Shown in pieces: positions 13,948 to 15,582 of a stretch of DNA of 15,582 nucleotides (within the stretch, counting starts at the first letter, position 1; each line of letters begins with the position of its first letter). The stretch covers positions 1 to 15,582 of the forward strand of contig CAYUWG010000076.1 of the NCBI GenBank assembly GCA_964448285.1. The letters run 5' to 3'. The stretch is from CAYUWG01 sp964448285. Its GTDB lineage: Bacteria; Bacteroidota; Ignavibacteria; SZUA-365. The position numbers were made by a program, and so were the translations under genes. The notes beneath the pieces are model-generated. The model searched no databases. It worked only from the letters and a program-made list of their open reading frames with translations, and was not told the origin of the DNA.

Positions 13948-14130
13948 TTATTTCGAGATCGTTGCTTTGATCTTCTTCAGCGCGTCTTTCGAGTAGTAAT
14001 TGCAGATGCCTTTCTTTGCGGTCGGTTGCAATGCGAGTTGTTGAATGGCCTTCTTCACTTTCGCGTCAGAGACGCCGAGTGTTTTTGCGATGTTGCCGGC
14101 AGTCAGAAGATCGGTTGTTTCGGTAGGCAT
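13948..14130 (-). CDS. Small helix-turn-helix protein
   Basis: This 60-residue basic protein has a MerR/excisionase-like helix-turn-helix: LLTAGNIAKTLGVSDAKVKKAI at about 8-29. A short wing-like segment (KKGICNYYSKDALKKIKATI) follows. It resembles stand-alone small HTH proteins of unknown regulatory target. The ATG at 14130 has AAGGA with a 7-base spacer (minus strand). It lies downstream of, and in the same direction as, the HEPN/partner module, 118 bases after the HEPN stop, so it may act with it; this is inference. The repeat copy 2 ends just beyond its 3' end. Confidence 0.75.
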   Translation of the reverse strand: MPTETTDLLTAGNIAKTLGVSDAKVKKAIQQLALQPTAKKGICNYYSKDALKKIKATISK

Positions 14131-14247
14131 TGTATGTCCTTATTGAAATGATGAGAGAAAGATTTGTTGAGTCGTTGCTATTCGGTTGAAATTGAAACTC
14201 AGCTAATAGAATCTCCAATTACCAAAGAGGATTAGAGTTTGCGAGAC

Positions 14248-14763
14248 TCAGCCCTGCATGTGTTTTTCCGCTAATAGCGCAACGAGGAAAGCGTCGGCTT
14301 GGGGCGTGGAACGTACGACCCGCCAGTTTTGAAATGCTTGTTCCACGAGATCGAGAAAATCCAGAACCTCCTGCCTGCCGAATACTCGTGCACGATCGTA
14401 ATCCGCCTCGTGACGAGCTTGTTGCAGGTCAACGAAGGCGCTTGCGACGGAAACGAGTTCGCTTTGAAGCGTGAGTCCTCGCAGGGCCGGCGCGATTTTC
14501 ATCGATTCGTTTGGGCGTCTCATTGAGAATGCCTGCGCTACCTGTTTCATAGCTGCGTGCTTAAACGCTCGAGCGAGACAGTTTCGCAGCTCAGATCGTT
14601 TAGCCCCTCGTATGAGGAAGGTTGAAGCTTCGTCGATCAATAAATGGAATAGTGCGTAGTATCCGGAGGAGACAGCTTTCCGCAAGCTCGCCTGTTTTGG
14701 TCGCCTGGGTTCTTTTCTTGCGAGATGTTTCGCTTGAGCAAGGAGATCGGCGTGGAGGCTCAA
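14248..14763 (-). CDS. HEPN-like (UPF0332-type) protein, putative toxin of an uncharacterised pair
   Basis: The protein is all-helical and 171 residues long. The N-terminal region SLHADLLAQAKHLA is followed by the signature LRKAVSSGYYALFHLLI (27-43), which matches the 'SRAYYAMFH' helix of UPF0332/HEPN proteins. A later ARHEADYD motif matches the family's 'LRxxADY' helix. The canonical Rx4-6H RNase motif is not evident, although RAFKH near 67-71 and RHEADYD are candidates. Start choice: TTG at 14763 overlaps the upstream gene's stop as TTGA and begins at a family-like N-terminus. An ATG at 14808 would overlap the upstream gene by 49 bases. The gene is probably co-translated with the 88-residue partner. 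A toxin role is inferred from the HEPN fold and the context. Confidence 0.65.
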   Translation of the reverse strand: MSLHADLLAQAKHLARKEPRRPKQASLRKAVSSGYYALFHLLIDEASTFLIRGAKRSELRNCLARAFKHAAMKQVAQAFSMRRPNESMKIAPALRGLTLQSELVSVASAFVDLQQARHEADYDRARVFGRQEVLDFLDLVEQAFQNWRVVRSTPQADAFLVALLAEKHMQG

Positions 14764-15026
14764 TTCACTTTCAGCTCGGAAGTTCCCCTGAAACGTACAT
14801 ACACCCATGGAGCAATCGCCGGTTCTAAACGGCTCACTCGGTCGCGTACTATTTCTCGAAGCTTGTTTCTGTTCTCGCGATTCAGGTATCTATCATCAAC
14901 GGTAATCCAAACCCAGAAAGCGAAATCGCCGGTCGCATCATATCCCTCCTCGACCTTCCAGGAGTGAACCTTAACCGGGAGTTTCTTTAAGGATTGAAGC
15001 GCTTTTTGTACTCTCGCAGCAGTCAT
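14760..15026 (-). CDS. Small protein paired with the HEPN gene, unknown family
   Basis: This 88-residue protein (from the ATG at 15026) is read just upstream of the HEPN gene and overlaps it by four bases. An N-terminal amphipathic helix (VQKALQSLKKL) precedes beta-strands with aromatic residues (KVHSWKVEEGYD, FAFWVWITVDD), a charged helix (NRENRNKLREIVRDRV) and a final strand WVYVRFRGTSE. This beta-alpha-beta layout could be a reduced nucleotidyltransferase-like or antitoxin fold, but the GSx10DxD motif of MNT antitoxins is absent. Longer in-frame starts at 15068 (ATG, 102 aa) and 15137 (TTG, 125 aa) exist. None has a clear Shine-Dalgarno, so the start is uncertain. I do not recognise the family. 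The likely role is partner or regulator of the HEPN protein. Confidence 0.6.
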   Translation of the reverse strand: MTAARVQKALQSLKKLPVKVHSWKVEEGYDATGDFAFWVWITVDDRYLNRENRNKLREIVRDRVSRLEPAIAPWVYVRFRGTSELKVN

Positions 15027-15181
15027 GGTTTGAACATACTCTATTCGATTGTGTGAATCAACCTTCATTATTTGCCGACTGAACTGAAAGCTTTCTCCGC
15101 AGTTGCATTTAAACGGAGGTACAATTAGGTTATGCAAGACGGAGCACCTTTATCACCCTCAGCCATTAAACGGAGTCTGTC

Positions 15182-15582
15182 ATGAAAGGAAATCTTACTG
15201 CATCGATCATTCTGGTTCTTGCTGTTTCGATCACGTCCTTTTCCCAAACCATCAAGGTCACGTTTTCCGGAAAAGATGCACTGACTGCCGCAGTGGTCCC
15301 ATTGGATTCTGTGCGGATTGAGAACCTCACGACTCTCAGAGACACAGTGCTGAGATCGAATTTTGTAATTGACCTCGAAGGTGTGACTGGAATCGGTGAG
15401 CATCCGACGGCGATTCCGAGGACACTGGAACTAAGCGGGAATTTTGCGAATCCCTTCGTTGACGAAACAAGATTTCAGATTGGGACTTCACAATCCGGCA
15501 TGGCGGAGATCCTCCTGTACTCTCTCAACGGAGAACTTCTTGCTTCGATCCAGGAAGCACTCGCACCCGGATGGCATGAGTT
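15182..15582 (+). CDS. Secreted FISUMP/T9SS-type surface protein, N-terminal part (3' partial)
   Basis: The frame is open from the ATG at 15182 to the window end (133 codons). GGAG at 15172-15175 lies six bases upstream. A signal peptide (hydrophobic 6-20, cut near SFSQ) is followed by IKVTFSGKDA, DSVRIENLTTLRDTVL, an ELSGNFANPFVDETRFQIG block and AEILLYSLNGELLAS. The NFANPF...RFQI / LYSLNGELL pattern matches the T9SS sorting-domain fold ('YPNPFNPxTTIxF ... VYDxLGxxV'). The fold is placed near the N-terminus, as in FISUMP proteins of Bacteroidota that begin 'IxFxxxxxAxxIDSVxVENLTQG'. A C-terminal FISUMP domain is therefore expected beyond the window; this is inference. It is divergent from the HEPN/partner pair. 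Confidence 0.7.
   Translation, partial: MKGNLTASIILVLAVSITSFSQTIKVTFSGKDALTAAVVPLDSVRIENLTTLRDTVLRSNFVIDLEGVTGIGEHPTAIPRTLELSGNFANPFVDETRFQIGTSQSGMAEILLYSLNGELLASIQEALAPGWHE

Overview
This window most likely comes from the Bacteroidota/Chlorobiota group, perhaps an Ignavibacteria- or Kapabacteria-like lineage. It looks like a metagenome scaffold, because it contains one run of exactly 100 N. The taxon is inferred from four things: two proteins of the FISUMP / type IX secretion kind, a CPXCG cysteine-rich small protein, a beta-barrel protein ending in aromatic residues, and the ATGGCNN heptamer and TTYACCTC octamer intergenic arrays typical of that group. No rRNA or tRNA gene was seen.

Positions 1-6100 are mostly housekeeping. 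They hold the 3' end of an outer-membrane beta-barrel gene, a CPXCG zinc-ribbon-like protein, a CoA-binding protein, an exported YCII-domain protein, and an isocitrate dehydrogenase whose cofactor-loop residues point to NAD+. A composite tandem-repeat region containing the assembly gap follows, then an M20 metallo-dipeptidase and the tRNA 2-thiouridylase MnmA. Positions 6370-7360 encode an unassigned soluble protein and an unassigned membrane protein.

Positions 7356-10311 (minus strand) form a compact three-gene [NiFe]-hydrogenase operon: small subunit, large subunit, maturation protease. The small subunit has a twin-arginine motif, a standard proximal-cluster signature and four Cys at the medial-cluster site. 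No cytochrome b, membrane anchor or hyp gene is present here. A CHAD-domain (polyphosphate-binding) gene lies divergently, split by one in-frame TGA exactly between its two helical halves.

Positions 11700-15140 are accessory DNA. They hold a decayed HEPN/MNT toxin-antitoxin pair with several reconstructable lesions, a hairpin repeat, a FISUMP lipoprotein, and a decayed HicB/HicA pair. The hicA remnant runs directly into a second copy of the MNT 3' end and a second copy of the hairpin repeat. Next come a small HTH protein and an apparently intact two-gene module: a HEPN (UPF0332-like) protein preceded by an unrecognised 88-residue partner whose stop overlaps the likely TTG start of the HEPN gene. 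The window ends inside a secreted protein that probably belongs to the FISUMP/T9SS family. The least described item is this HEPN plus small-partner module, next to what looks like a graveyard of related toxin-antitoxin modules.
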